Positions 17,271 through 24,485 of a stretch of 64,000 nt of DNA are shown here, one piece after another. The stretch's first letter is position 1. Each line of letters begins with the position of its first letter. The DNA is taken from positions 176,805-240,804 of the forward strand of contig NZ_VNIA01000004.1 of NCBI RefSeq assembly GCF_008124875.1, written 5' to 3'. The stretch is from Tenacibaculum adriaticum. GTDB taxonomy: Bacteria > Bacteroidota > Bacteroidia > Flavobacteriales > Flavobacteriaceae. The notes below the pieces were generated by a model that worked only from the letters and a program-made list of their open reading frames with translations, was not told where the DNA came from and did no database searches. The translations under genes and the position numbers were made by a program.

Positions 17271-17286
17271 TTTGTCATTTGGCAAA
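17271..17286. promoter_or_regulatory. Predicted autoregulatory operator of Crp copy 2
   Basis: TTTGTCATTTGGCAAA is a 7-2-7 palindrome with one mismatch, centred about 41 bp upstream of the regulator ATG, the same spacing as in cassette 1. Confidence 0.6.
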
Positions 17287-17367
17287 AAGGGTTTGTGAGG
17301 AGTTTCTATAAGAAAATCAGGAGTAGTAAAATAGTAACGATGGATGTATCAATTAATTTTATACGTT

Positions 17368-18159
17368 TTAGCGGCTGGTATTTTTTTCGATTAGTTCTGA
17401 CGGAGTTAAACCAAAATGTTTTTTAAAAGCAAATGAAAAATGTGAAAGTGCTTCAAAACCCAAATCAAGATATATTTCAGAAGGTCGTTTATTCTTTTTA
17501 TCAATAAGAAAATAGGCTTCTTGCAACCTTTTTTGAGTTAACCAACGACTTGGAGTATCATTAAATATATCTTTAAAATCTCGTTTAAAAGCTGATAAAC
17601 TTCTCCCTGTTAAATAGGCAAAGCGCTCTAGGTTTACATTGAAAGCATAGTTCTTGTTCATAAAGGCTTCAATGTTTAGCTTTTCGGGTGGGCCAAAATC
17701 AAAAAATATCCCTGCCAATTCAGGTTGATTTTGTAATAAAATTAGAATTAGCTCTTCGTATTTTACTTCCTGAAACGCTTCTTTTATGCTTAGCCCACCA
17801 TTATAATAGGGCTTTAATGAATTAATATAATTCTGAAGTAATTCTGTTTTTAGGATTTTTACAAAAGTGTCGGTCGATTTGAATTCAACTGTTTTTATTT
17901 TATGTTTTTCTTGAAAATTTATAAAAAATGTTTCTTCAAGACATAACATTATAACCTCAAATTCATCTTCTGTATTCTCTACGGTATATCTTGCCAAACG
18001 ATTTTTTCGAGCGATGCAAAAATCTCCTTCTTTAAAGGTGTAATTTTTATCTCCATCATAGCAATGTATCACTCCTTTTTCCACATAAAAAAAGACATGG
18101 TCGGGAATAAATTGTTCTGTTAGTATATCGGCAATGAGTACCTTACTTGAATCTATCAT
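17368..18159 (-). CDS. AraC family transcriptional regulator
   Basis: A 263-residue protein with an N-terminal cupin-like sensor (about 15-90: FFYVEKGVIHCYDG, FKEGDFCIARKNR) and a C-terminal AraC domain with two helix-turn-helix units (about 160-258: FAYLTGRSLSAFKRDFK; then SEIYLDLGFEALSHFSFAFKKHFGLTPSE). It is the last gene of a tight three-gene run: epimerase, DUF2147 protein, AraC, with gaps of 8 and 14 bp. It probably controls this operon or nearby genes in response to a small ligand. Confidence 0.9.
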   Translation of the reverse strand: MIDSSKVLIADILTEQFIPDHVFFYVEKGVIHCYDGDKNYTFKEGDFCIARKNRLARYTVENTEDEFEVIMLCLEETFFINFQEKHKIKTVEFKSTDTFVKILKTELLQNYINSLKPYYNGGLSIKEAFQEVKYEELILILLQNQPELAGIFFDFGPPEKLNIEAFMNKNYAFNVNLERFAYLTGRSLSAFKRDFKDIFNDTPSRWLTQKRLQEAYFLIDKKNKRPSEIYLDLGFEALSHFSFAFKKHFGLTPSELIEKNTSR

Positions 18160-18173
18160 TTTGAATTTTTATT

Positions 18174-18656
18174 TTACTCAACTCTCGACCATTTTTTTGT
18201 TATTCCTAAAATAGGAAATCCTAGATAGATTCTCATTATTAATTCATCCTTTTTAAAATATATTCGGCAATTTACAGATTTGCCTATTTGTGCCATATAT
18301 AACTTCCCACCAATATATGCTCCATTTTCAAATGTCATTTCGGAAATAAATTCCATATTAGCAAGTGTTCTGTTTTGTAAATTAGCGTCAGGATTTTTAC
18401 TATCTTTTTTAAATGTTTTACCATCTTTTTCATATAGCTCAAGTCCCCAGCCTTCTATTAATCTACCTTTGTATGTTTTTCTCGATTTGTAGATTTCCAT
18501 CTGTGAATCTTTTGCAGTACTTCTCCAAGTACCTATAATTTTATCTGGATCTCGAAAATTTTCATCGATATTAGGGGTCTGAGCCATTAATATAATTATT
18601 AGAAGAATTAAAGTAAGAACTATAAAACCTACCTTTTTTTTAGATAATTTTTTCAT
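18174..18656 (-). CDS. DUF2147 domain protein
   Basis: A 160-residue protein with an N-terminal signal or anchor (about 7-25, VGFIVLTLILLIIILMAQ). The DUF2147 pattern follows: IIGTWRS, then KTYKGRLIEGWG, MEFISEMTFENGAYIGGKLY and a final KKWSRVE. The family has a calycin-like beta-barrel and no established reaction. Location is probably periplasmic. It lies between the epimerase gene (8 bp) and the AraC gene (14 bp) and is surely co-transcribed with them. Confidence 0.82.
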   Translation of the reverse strand: MKKLSKKKVGFIVLTLILLIIILMAQTPNIDENFRDPDKIIGTWRSTAKDSQMEIYKSRKTYKGRLIEGWGLELYEKDGKTFKKDSKNPDANLQNRTLANMEFISEMTFENGAYIGGKLYMAQIGKSVNCRIYFKKDELIMRIYLGFPILGITKKWSRVE

Positions 18657-18664
18657 TGATTATC

Positions 18665-19702
18665 CTATTTAATAATACCATATTTTATCATACTGTCTAA
18701 GGAGGCAAGAATTGCTTGTTCGTTATTTGCAATGGGCATCCAACCTAAAAAGCTTTTAGCTTTTACATTGCTTACATTTCGGTTTACTTTTAAAAACATC
18801 GAACCTGTTTTTGCCTGATTATTAAATAATGCAGCAAGATTAAGAATCCAATTTGGCAAAATTGTTAAAGGTAGTTTAGAGGCAGCTTCAGGATTTTTTT
18901 CTTTTAACAATTTAGCGATTTCGGGCAAAGAAATTTGTCCATCTGCTGAGGCAATAAAACGTTGCCCTTTAGCTTTAGGATGTGTCATTGCACGAATGTG
19001 TAAATCAGCCACATCGCGAACATCTACAATATTCAATGGTAAATTAGGTATTATTTTCATTGAACCGTCCAACAAATTTTTTAGGAGGTCAAAACTTCCG
19101 GAAATGTGCGGACTTAAGGAAGGTCCTAAAATGGCAACAGGATTGATAACACTTAATTCTAAATTACCACCTTCTTTTTTTATGTAATTCCAAGCAGCAC
19201 GCTCCGACAATCCTTTGGACTTTTCATAAGCTGACAACCCTTTTAAATTTGGGTTTGTCCAATCTTCTTCTGTAGTTTCTGTGGTTTTATCGGTATGACT
19301 AAAACCAACAGCTCCAAAGCTAGATGTCAGTACAACGCGTTTTACGTTAGCTTCTTGTGCAAATTTTAATATGCGGAGTATGCCCTCAATGGCAGGACGC
19401 ATAGCTTTTTTTTCATCTTTTGGAATTTCAAAAAAAACAGGAGAAGCAACACTTAATACATATTTACAGCCTTGCATTGCTTTTGCCCAATTATCATCGT
19501 ATATAAGATTGGTTTCAAAAAATGTTAGATTATCAAACGACATGATGCCATTAGATTTTAGTGTTTCAATTACTTTCTTCTTACTATTTAAAGACCGAAG
19601 TGTTGTATGTACTTTATATCCTTTTTGTAATAATTGTAGAATTATTTGAACTCCAACAAACCCTGTTCCGCCTGTCACTAAAACGGTTTCTGTTTTTTCC
19701 AT
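18665..19702 (-). CDS. NAD-dependent epimerase/dehydratase family protein (dihydroflavonol-reductase-like)
   Basis: A 345-residue extended SDR. The cofactor motif VTGGTGFVG is at about 9-17, catalytic YEKSK at about 160-164, and the middle part (LSVASPVFF, VVLTSSFGAVGF, SVINPVAILGPSLSP) resembles the dihydroflavonol-4-reductase / 3-beta-HSD group. Such enzymes reduce ketones or aldehydes on small metabolites; aldehyde reduction is one known bacterial role. First gene of the operon with the DUF2147 and AraC genes. The exact substrate is unknown. Confidence 0.88.
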   Translation of the reverse strand: MEKTETVLVTGGTGFVGVQIILQLLQKGYKVHTTLRSLNSKKKVIETLKSNGIMSFDNLTFFETNLIYDDNWAKAMQGCKYVLSVASPVFFEIPKDEKKAMRPAIEGILRILKFAQEANVKRVVLTSSFGAVGFSHTDKTTETTEEDWTNPNLKGLSAYEKSKGLSERAAWNYIKKEGGNLELSVINPVAILGPSLSPHISGSFDLLKNLLDGSMKIIPNLPLNIVDVRDVADLHIRAMTHPKAKGQRFIASADGQISLPEIAKLLKEKNPEAASKLPLTILPNWILNLAALFNNQAKTGSMFLKVNRNVSNVKAKSFLGWMPIANNEQAILASLDSMIKYGIIK

Positions 19703-19927
19703 TGTTTAAAATTTTTATACAGCAAAATTGCATAAAAAGACTCTTGTTGGTTTTCTTTAAAAGTCCAAAGTTATTGTCTTTAGAAGTCCAAATAGCAGGA
19801 TGATTTGACTTTATAGTACGGTTTTGTATGCGAGGGTTTTTCGCATGAAAATAAGACGCAGCAAAGGTGTAACGATCTTTGGTTTCTAAATTAGTTTAAA
19901 AAAGTTTGTTTTTTAACTCAGTTCTTT

Positions 19928-19936
19928 GTTGCCAAT
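19928..19936. repeat. GTTGCCAAT box at the 3' edge of the orphan gene
   Basis: GTTGCCAAT is a variant of the GTTGSCAAC boxes at 20511, 20637 and 21899. It lies 8 bp beyond the stop of the orphan gene, so that gene is boxed on both sides. The remaining 19703-19927 holds only a small hairpin (ATGCGA/TCGCAT, 19828-19846). Confidence 0.5.
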
Positions 19937-19943
19937 AGTTTTT

Positions 19944-20507
19944 TTAATCATTTCCAAAATTCATTACAATTATTCTGTTCGAATTTTCAAGAGTAGATAT
20001 TACTGTAAAAAAATATTCATACCAATTAATTTCATATTGTCTTGATTTTTCCACATTTTCAGCGTCCATAAAATGGAATTTCCTTTTTTCTGGATTTTCA
20101 GATGAAAGTTTATCTTTCGAGTAATAATGTAATTTCTTTAGCTCGCTTGCTAAATCAGTCCAACCTTTTTTTGTCCATTCCGAGATATAATTCTCAATTT
20201 TTTCCACGTATTCTTTGTAATTCAGTTCCACAAAGTCTAATGGTGAGATTTTCTCTTTTAAAACAGGTCCATAGATTTCAATTACTTCACCATTTTCAGG
20301 AATCGGTTTAAAAAATTCATTCCATTGTTGATTCCATTTTTCAATTTGTTCTTTTGAAAAGAAGTATGCCTTGTCTAAAAGGTTAGATTTTAACAAATCA
20401 GAAATGTTTGGATTCGGATTTTCAGATTCTAAAATATTGAAAACAAAAAATCCATATTCTTCTACATTCTTGTAGTCGTGTTCTATATTTTTAAGAGATG
20501 TTTTCAA
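19944..20507 (-). CDS. Hypothetical protein, accessory cassette
   Basis: A 187-residue soluble protein, not recognised. It is rich in aromatic and charged residues (KWNQQWNEFF, NYISEWTKKGWTDL, INWYEYFFTVIS) and has no signal peptide or membrane helix. Composition and helical look recall small immunity- or stress-type orphan proteins, but no motif supports a function. The ATG is only 3 bp from the attC-like hairpin at 20511-20648, and a box follows the stop, so the gene seems to form its own cassette. The frame is intact. Confidence 0.6.
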   Translation of the reverse strand: MKTSLKNIEHDYKNVEEYGFFVFNILESENPNPNISDLLKSNLLDKAYFFSKEQIEKWNQQWNEFFKPIPENGEVIEIYGPVLKEKISPLDFVELNYKEYVEKIENYISEWTKKGWTDLASELKKLHYYSKDKLSSENPEKRKFHFMDAENVEKSRQYEINWYEYFFTVISTLENSNRIIVMNFGND

Positions 20508-20510
20508 ATT

Positions 20511-20648
20511 ATTGGCAACGGTCTCGGCTATGAGTAGTTGCGTGGGTTAGCACTTAACTTTGCAAGTACACACCAAGTTGGAAATTCCTGCGGAATTTCC
20601 AAAGTAGGCGAGAACAAGCAATTACTTATAGGCATTGTTGGCAACAGT
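20511..20648. repeat. attC-like imperfect hairpin with GTTGSCAAC boxes
   Basis: This 138-bp element fills the whole gap between two accessory genes. Outer arms are CAAC (20516-20519) and GTTG (20637-20640). The next stem is CTATGAGTAGTTGC (20528-20541) with GCAATTACTTATAG (20618-20631), 14 pairs with two G-T. The inner stem is TTGGAAATTCC (20578-20588) with GGAATTTCCAA (20592-20602), perfect. Unpaired bases lie between stems. Ends are direct repeats of (A/G)TTGGCAAC. The AAC...GTT ends and bulged stems resemble integron attC sites; no integron integrase is in the window. Confidence 0.6.
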
Positions 20649-20654
20649 ATTTTT

Positions 20655-21233
20655 TTAGCTTTGAATCCTAAACCAATCTTTTATCAAAAGTTTCAGTCTG
20701 AAAATATCGTCTTCTTCTAGTTCACAAGAATGTGCAATTACATTTCTAATCCTACCAAATTGACTTATCACTGACTGCATTGCTTTTCTGCTCCTAATGG
20801 TATCTGAAAAATCCTCCCAATTGGCATTAATTATATCAATTAATTCTCCAAAATTCGTGTAATATAATGGGTCATCCGAACGAATTGCCATTGTAGTGTC
20901 AAGTTCACTATTTTGATTTTTTTTGACACTATCCTTTACGCCTTGGGGTGCTTTTAAATCCCACCAATTTATTCCGTGATTTTCTTCCAAGCGACCTGAA
21001 ATAAAACTTCTTATTGAATTTTCAAATGCATAATAATACACATAAAATCGAGCCATTTTTCTAGCAGAAGCTAGAATATCGTGTTCAAATAAATCCGTAT
21101 CAACAATATCTTTTCGTGAAATAGTATCTATATGTTGAATATCAATTCCACCTTCTTCTAATTCGATTAGGTCAGTTTCTAGCATTAAGTTCTTAAATGC
21201 TAAATGTTCAAGTTTTTTAGCAAAATTATTCAT
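20655..21233 (-). CDS. HEPN domain protein (Swt1-type), likely ribonuclease
   Basis: A 192-residue helical protein. Near its C-terminus is RNVIAH (163-168), the R-x4-H catalytic motif of HEPN RNases, preceded by a conserved acidic position in YYAFENSIRSF (Glu71) and a WW pair (90-91, GINWWDL) seen in the Swt1 HEPN group. HEPN proteins cut RNA and serve as toxins or as effectors of anti-phage systems. Its ATG overlaps the end of the DUF5343 gene by 8 bp, so translation is coupled. The pair is enclosed by repeat boxes. RNase activity and a toxin or defence role are inferred, not shown. Confidence 0.78.
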   Translation of the reverse strand: MNNFAKKLEHLAFKNLMLETDLIELEEGGIDIQHIDTISRKDIVDTDLFEHDILASARKMARFYVYYYAFENSIRSFISGRLEENHGINWWDLKAPQGVKDSVKKNQNSELDTTMAIRSDDPLYYTNFGELIDIINANWEDFSDTIRSRKAMQSVISQFGRIRNVIAHSCELEEDDIFRLKLLIKDWFRIQS

Positions 21234-21876
21234 CTAGTAAATTTTCTTTTAATGCTTTGAAAATTGAATTATATACTTCAATTTCTGTTGTTGCAGGAAG
21301 ATTAAGATTAATTGTATATGAAATCCCAAATTTTCGTTTTATTGAGATGTGTTCTTCGTCTTCTTGTCTGTGAATTGGTTCTTTCCGTGTTTCTGTTGTT
21401 GACTCTTCTGTTTTTTTATTAGACTGAACAGGTTTTACAGCTTTCTTACCATCAAAATTTGAAAGGTTGACTAATTCCAAAAATGTTCCAACAACATAAG
21501 GAATATTTTTGTCATCATCTCCAACACCAAGTACAGTTTTTAGTTTAGAAGTAAGTTTATCCTTGTCCAATTTATGTGCATATTCAGACGCTTTATAAAG
21601 GTCATTATAAGCTTCTTTGACCTTCTCGCCAAGAACACTTTTTGATATAGAATCATCTCTAAATTTTTTATAATGTTCAGTTGGAACACTTCCTTGGTCT
21701 AAAAAATCCAACTTTTTAAGTAAAGGAATCATTGCTCGGTAACTGGAAGAAGTTAATCCAAGTACTGTACTTAAAAAATCATAAGTAAATTTAGGTGGTA
21801 CAGATGCACTTTTAATTCCTTCAAAAACATCGCTTATCTTTCCATAAGCATTTACATAAGGTGGATATTTTGCCAT
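21226..21876 (-). CDS. DUF5343 domain protein
   Basis: A 216-residue protein. The N-terminal part, about 4-150 (YPPYVNAYGKISDVFEGIK, FLSTVLGLTSSSYRAMIPLL, LDFLDQG), is the DUF5343 pattern, whose helix arrangement and segment 'LGLTSSSYRAMIPLLKKL' suggest a winged-helix DNA-binding fold. A charged linker (about 158-185) joins a short C-terminal segment, ISYTINLNLPATTEIEVYNSIFKALKE, that looks like a small separate domain. It is the first gene of a two-gene unit with the HEPN gene. A likely role is regulator or partner of the HEPN protein, by analogy with antitoxin-toxin order; this is inference. Confidence 0.75.
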   Translation of the reverse strand: MAKYPPYVNAYGKISDVFEGIKSASVPPKFTYDFLSTVLGLTSSSYRAMIPLLKKLDFLDQGSVPTEHYKKFRDDSISKSVLGEKVKEAYNDLYKASEYAHKLDKDKLTSKLKTVLGVGDDDKNIPYVVGTFLELVNLSNFDGKKAVKPVQSNKKTEESTTETRKEPIHRQEDEEHISIKRKFGISYTINLNLPATTEIEVYNSIFKALKENLLDE

Positions 21877-21898
21877 AGTTCTATTTGTTTTTCATATT

Positions 21899-21953
21899 GT
21901 TGCCAACTAGTTTATATACGTATAAAACACATCGTTATACAAACAAGTTAGGT
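21899..21953. repeat. attC-like hairpin upstream of DUF5343 gene
   Basis: GTTGCCAAC (21899-21907) starts an imperfect inverted repeat: CTAGTTTATATACG (21907-21920) against CGTTATACAAACAAG (21933-21947), ending in GTTAGGT (21947-21953), which fits the integron core GTTRRRY. The left side GCCAAC is one base short of RYYYAAC. It lies 22 bp upstream of the DUF5343 start. Confidence 0.5.
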
Positions 21954-22077
21954 GATAATCGATGTATTTGTACATGTTTATTTTTTTAATAATAAATGGT
22001 TGAAATTCTTTCATAGCAAAATGGGGAGAATTTGTTCTTTTAAAAGTATACATTATTTTTTAAAAACTCAAATAAAA

Positions 22078-22107
22078 AAAGATCGCTGAAATTAATCAGC
22101 GATCTTT
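22078..22107 (-). terminator. Terminator of the fatty-acid oxidation operon
   Basis: AAAGATCGCTGA pairs with TCAGCGATCTTT around AATTAA; on the minus strand a run of seven T follows. It lies about 145 bp past the acyl-CoA dehydrogenase stop. Confidence 0.85.
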
Positions 22108-22253
22108 AAACAAACAACTAAATTCTAAAACCTATAAAAGTTGAAGAAAATTTTCAATCAGTAATTAGTTCATAGAAATCAGAAAACAAATTGTTAAGCT
22201 GAAAACGTAAAGCTAATTACGAAATATATTGTTACCTAATTCCTCTAAGAGGA

Positions 22254-24062
22254 TTAGAAGCAGTATTTATTTTCTGCTTTTACTTTTTCTGCAATTGTGT
22301 TACGTAACGCAACTACGTTAGGGTAGTTAGCATATTTTGTAAAACGCTTAAGCCCCATTAACATCATGCGTTGCTCATCACCTTCAGCAAAAGAAATAAT
22401 TCCTTCTCTAGCGCTTTTAGTAATGATTTCTACAGCATTGTATAAGTATAATTGAGACATTGCTATTTGCTCTTTTTGAGAAGCCTCACCAAAACGTTTT
22501 GCATTTTTCTCAGTTCTTAAAATTGCAGATTCTGCCATGTAAACCTCAATTAAGATGTTAGATGCAGCTGTTAATAATTGTTGGTGCTCTTCTAATGCAG
22601 GGCCGAATTTTTGAATGGCACCACCAGCAACCATTAAGAATACTTTCTTAAGTTTTGCAATCATTTCTTTTTCTTCTGCAAATAACTCAGAATAGTCTGG
22701 TGTGTCAAAAGAAGGAATCCCCATTAATTCGTTACCAACAGCAGTAGCCGGACCTAATAAATCTACATGACCTTTCATTGCTTTTTTAACTAACATACCT
22801 ACAGATAACATACGGTTAATTTCGTTAGTACCTTCGTAAATACGAGCAATACGAGCATCTCTCCAAGCAGATTCCATCGGAGTTTCTTCAGAGAATCCCA
22901 TACCTCCAAAAATTTGAATACCTTCATCAGCACAAGCTTGTACGTCTTCAGATACCGCAACTTTTAAGATAGAACATTCAATAGCATACTCCTCAACACC
23001 TTTTAATTCTGCTTCTTGATGAGAATTTCCTTCCGCTTGACGGATAGCAATTCTATCTTCCACATTTTTAGCAGCTCTATAAGAAGCAGACTCACCAACA
23101 TATGCATTGGTAGCCATTTCAGCTAATTTTAATTTGATAGCACCAAAATCTGCAATAGGAGTGTTAAATTGTTTACGCTCGTTAGCATATTGTACTGCAG
23201 TAGAAACAATTCTACGTTGAGAATCTAAACAAGCAGCCGCTAATTTAATACGACCAACGTTTAATGCATTCATGGCAATTTTAAATCCACCACCACGTTC
23301 AGATAACATATTCTCAGCAGGAACTAACGTATCATTAAAGAATACTTGGCGTGTAGAAGATGCGCGAATACCTAGTTTGTGCTCTTCTTCACCTAAAGTA
23401 ATTCCGTTAGGATTTGCTTTATCGTACTCTACGATAAAACCAGTAATATTTTTATCATCACCAATACGAGCAAAAACAATAAAGACTTCAGCAAAACCTG
23501 CATTCGAAATCCACATTTTTTGTCCGTTGATTTTATATGATTTACCGTCAGCAGTTAATTCAGCAGTTGTTTTTCCTGAATTTGCATCCGATCCAGCTCC
23601 TGGCTCTGTTAAACAGTAAGCACCAAATTTTTCACCGGTAGCTAAAGCAGGAACGTATTTTTTCTTTTGCTCTTCTGTACCATATAACGTAATTGGCATA
23701 GTACCAATACCTGTATGTGCACCAAAAGCAGTACTAAAAGAACCTGTACCACTAGAAATATAATCGCACGTTAACATGGTAGAAACGAATCCCATTCCTA
23801 AACCACCAAACTCTTCTGGTACAGCCACACCTAAAAACCCTAATTCACCTGCTTTACGCATAGTTTCTTCAGTTAAGGCATAGTCTTTCTTTTCAAATCT
23901 TTCTTTATAAGGAATGATTTCACGGTCGTTAAATTCTTTAACCGCTTCTTTCATCATGTTTTGCTCTTCAGAAAAATCTTCTGGAGTAAACACATCTTCG
24001 CATTTTGTTTCTTTTACTAAGAACTGTCCTCCGCGTAAAAGATCTTTATTTAAATCTGACAT
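22254..24062 (-). CDS. Acyl-CoA dehydrogenase, VLCAD-like long form
   Basis: A 602-residue FAD enzyme for the first step of beta-oxidation. The catalytic core occupies about 25-430: YCLTEPGAGSDA, MWISNAGFAEVF, the YEGTNEINR segment with the FAD and substrate-loop residues, and FGGMGFSEETPMESAWRD. A C-terminal helical extension of about 170 residues makes it longer than the usual 380 and resembles very-long-chain enzymes. It is the last gene of the MarR-FadB-thiolase operon, separated from thiolase by the inserted four-helix-bundle element, which may weaken coupling to the upstream genes. Confidence 0.94.
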   Translation of the reverse strand: MSDLNKDLLRGGQFLVKETKCEDVFTPEDFSEEQNMMKEAVKEFNDREIIPYKERFEKKDYALTEETMRKAGELGFLGVAVPEEFGGLGMGFVSTMLTCDYISSGTGSFSTAFGAHTGIGTMPITLYGTEEQKKKYVPALATGEKFGAYCLTEPGAGSDANSGKTTAELTADGKSYKINGQKMWISNAGFAEVFIVFARIGDDKNITGFIVEYDKANPNGITLGEEEHKLGIRASSTRQVFFNDTLVPAENMLSERGGGFKIAMNALNVGRIKLAAACLDSQRRIVSTAVQYANERKQFNTPIADFGAIKLKLAEMATNAYVGESASYRAAKNVEDRIAIRQAEGNSHQEAELKGVEEYAIECSILKVAVSEDVQACADEGIQIFGGMGFSEETPMESAWRDARIARIYEGTNEINRMLSVGMLVKKAMKGHVDLLGPATAVGNELMGIPSFDTPDYSELFAEEKEMIAKLKKVFLMVAGGAIQKFGPALEEHQQLLTAASNILIEVYMAESAILRTEKNAKRFGEASQKEQIAMSQLYLYNAVEIITKSAREGIISFAEGDEQRMMLMGLKRFTKYANYPNVVALRNTIAEKVKAENKYCF

Positions 24063-24071
24063 AGTAATAAT

Positions 24072-24479
24072 AGATTTTAAGAATCAAGAACCAAGAATCA
24101 GGACTTTAGGCCGTTTTGGAAACTTGAAATCATTTTTTGTATTTGTTTAATTTTTTGCTCTAATTCTTTAAATTTTTCCTCGGATAGATAGTGTTCGTTA
24201 AAAGCAATGATTAATTGGGTTTCCCATTCAAATGCTGAACCTAAACTATCCTCCAAATATTTATTAAAATGCTTATTTGTACCTTTACTTGAACCTTCAG
24301 CTATGTTAGAAGGAATTGAAACTGCACATCTATTCATTTGTGTTACTAATCCAAATTTTTCAAAATGAGGAAAAGTTTTAGTTAATTTATAAGAATCAGA
24401 AACCAAGTTGATACTTTCAGTCCAAATTTTTAATTTTTTGAAATTATGCATTTGTCTTGATTCTTGATTCTTAAAATCT
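24072..24479. mobile_element. Inverted-repeat element carrying a four-helix-bundle gene
   Basis: A 25-bp inverted repeat, 24 of 25 matched, bounds this 408-bp segment: left arm 24072-24096 starting AGATTTTAAGAATCAAGAA, right arm 24455-24479 on the other strand. The left arm begins 10 bp before the acyl-CoA dehydrogenase start; the right arm ends 7 bp before the thiolase stop. Only the four-helix-bundle gene lies inside. It looks like a small mobile unit placed in the operon, with no transposase of its own. Confidence 0.6.
24098..24451 (-). CDS. Four-helix bundle protein (S23 / rRNA intervening-sequence family)
   Basis: A 117-residue all-helical protein of the TIGR02436 family. The signature is visible in order: FKKLKIWTESINLV, FPHFEKFGLVTQMNRCAVSI, PSNIAEGSSKGTNKHF and the amphipathic end ELEQKIKQIQKMIS. 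Homologues are found in spirochete 23S rRNA intervening sequences and as free-standing genes in Bacteroidota; a related protein, Avd, helps diversity-generating retroelements. Its function here is unknown. Its stop codon lies in the vicinity of the left inverted repeat, and the whole gene fills a 408-bp element that interrupts the fatty-acid oxidation operon. Confidence 0.9.
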   Translation of the reverse strand: MHNFKKLKIWTESINLVSDSYKLTKTFPHFEKFGLVTQMNRCAVSIPSNIAEGSSKGTNKHFNKYLEDSLGSAFEWETQLIIAFNEHYLSEEKFKELEQKIKQIQKMISSFQNGLKS

Positions 24480-24485
24480 TGTGTC

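Larger units (their letters stand above)
21877..22253. other. 377-bp intergenic region
   Basis: No gene is seen here. It holds the attC-like hairpin at 21899-21953 and the terminator at 22078-22107. The rest is AT-rich and without clear signal. Confidence 0.7.

Noticed and set aside
20538..20720. A 60-codon plus-strand ORF
   Set aside because: It runs through the attC-like hairpin and the end of the HEPN gene; no protein features.
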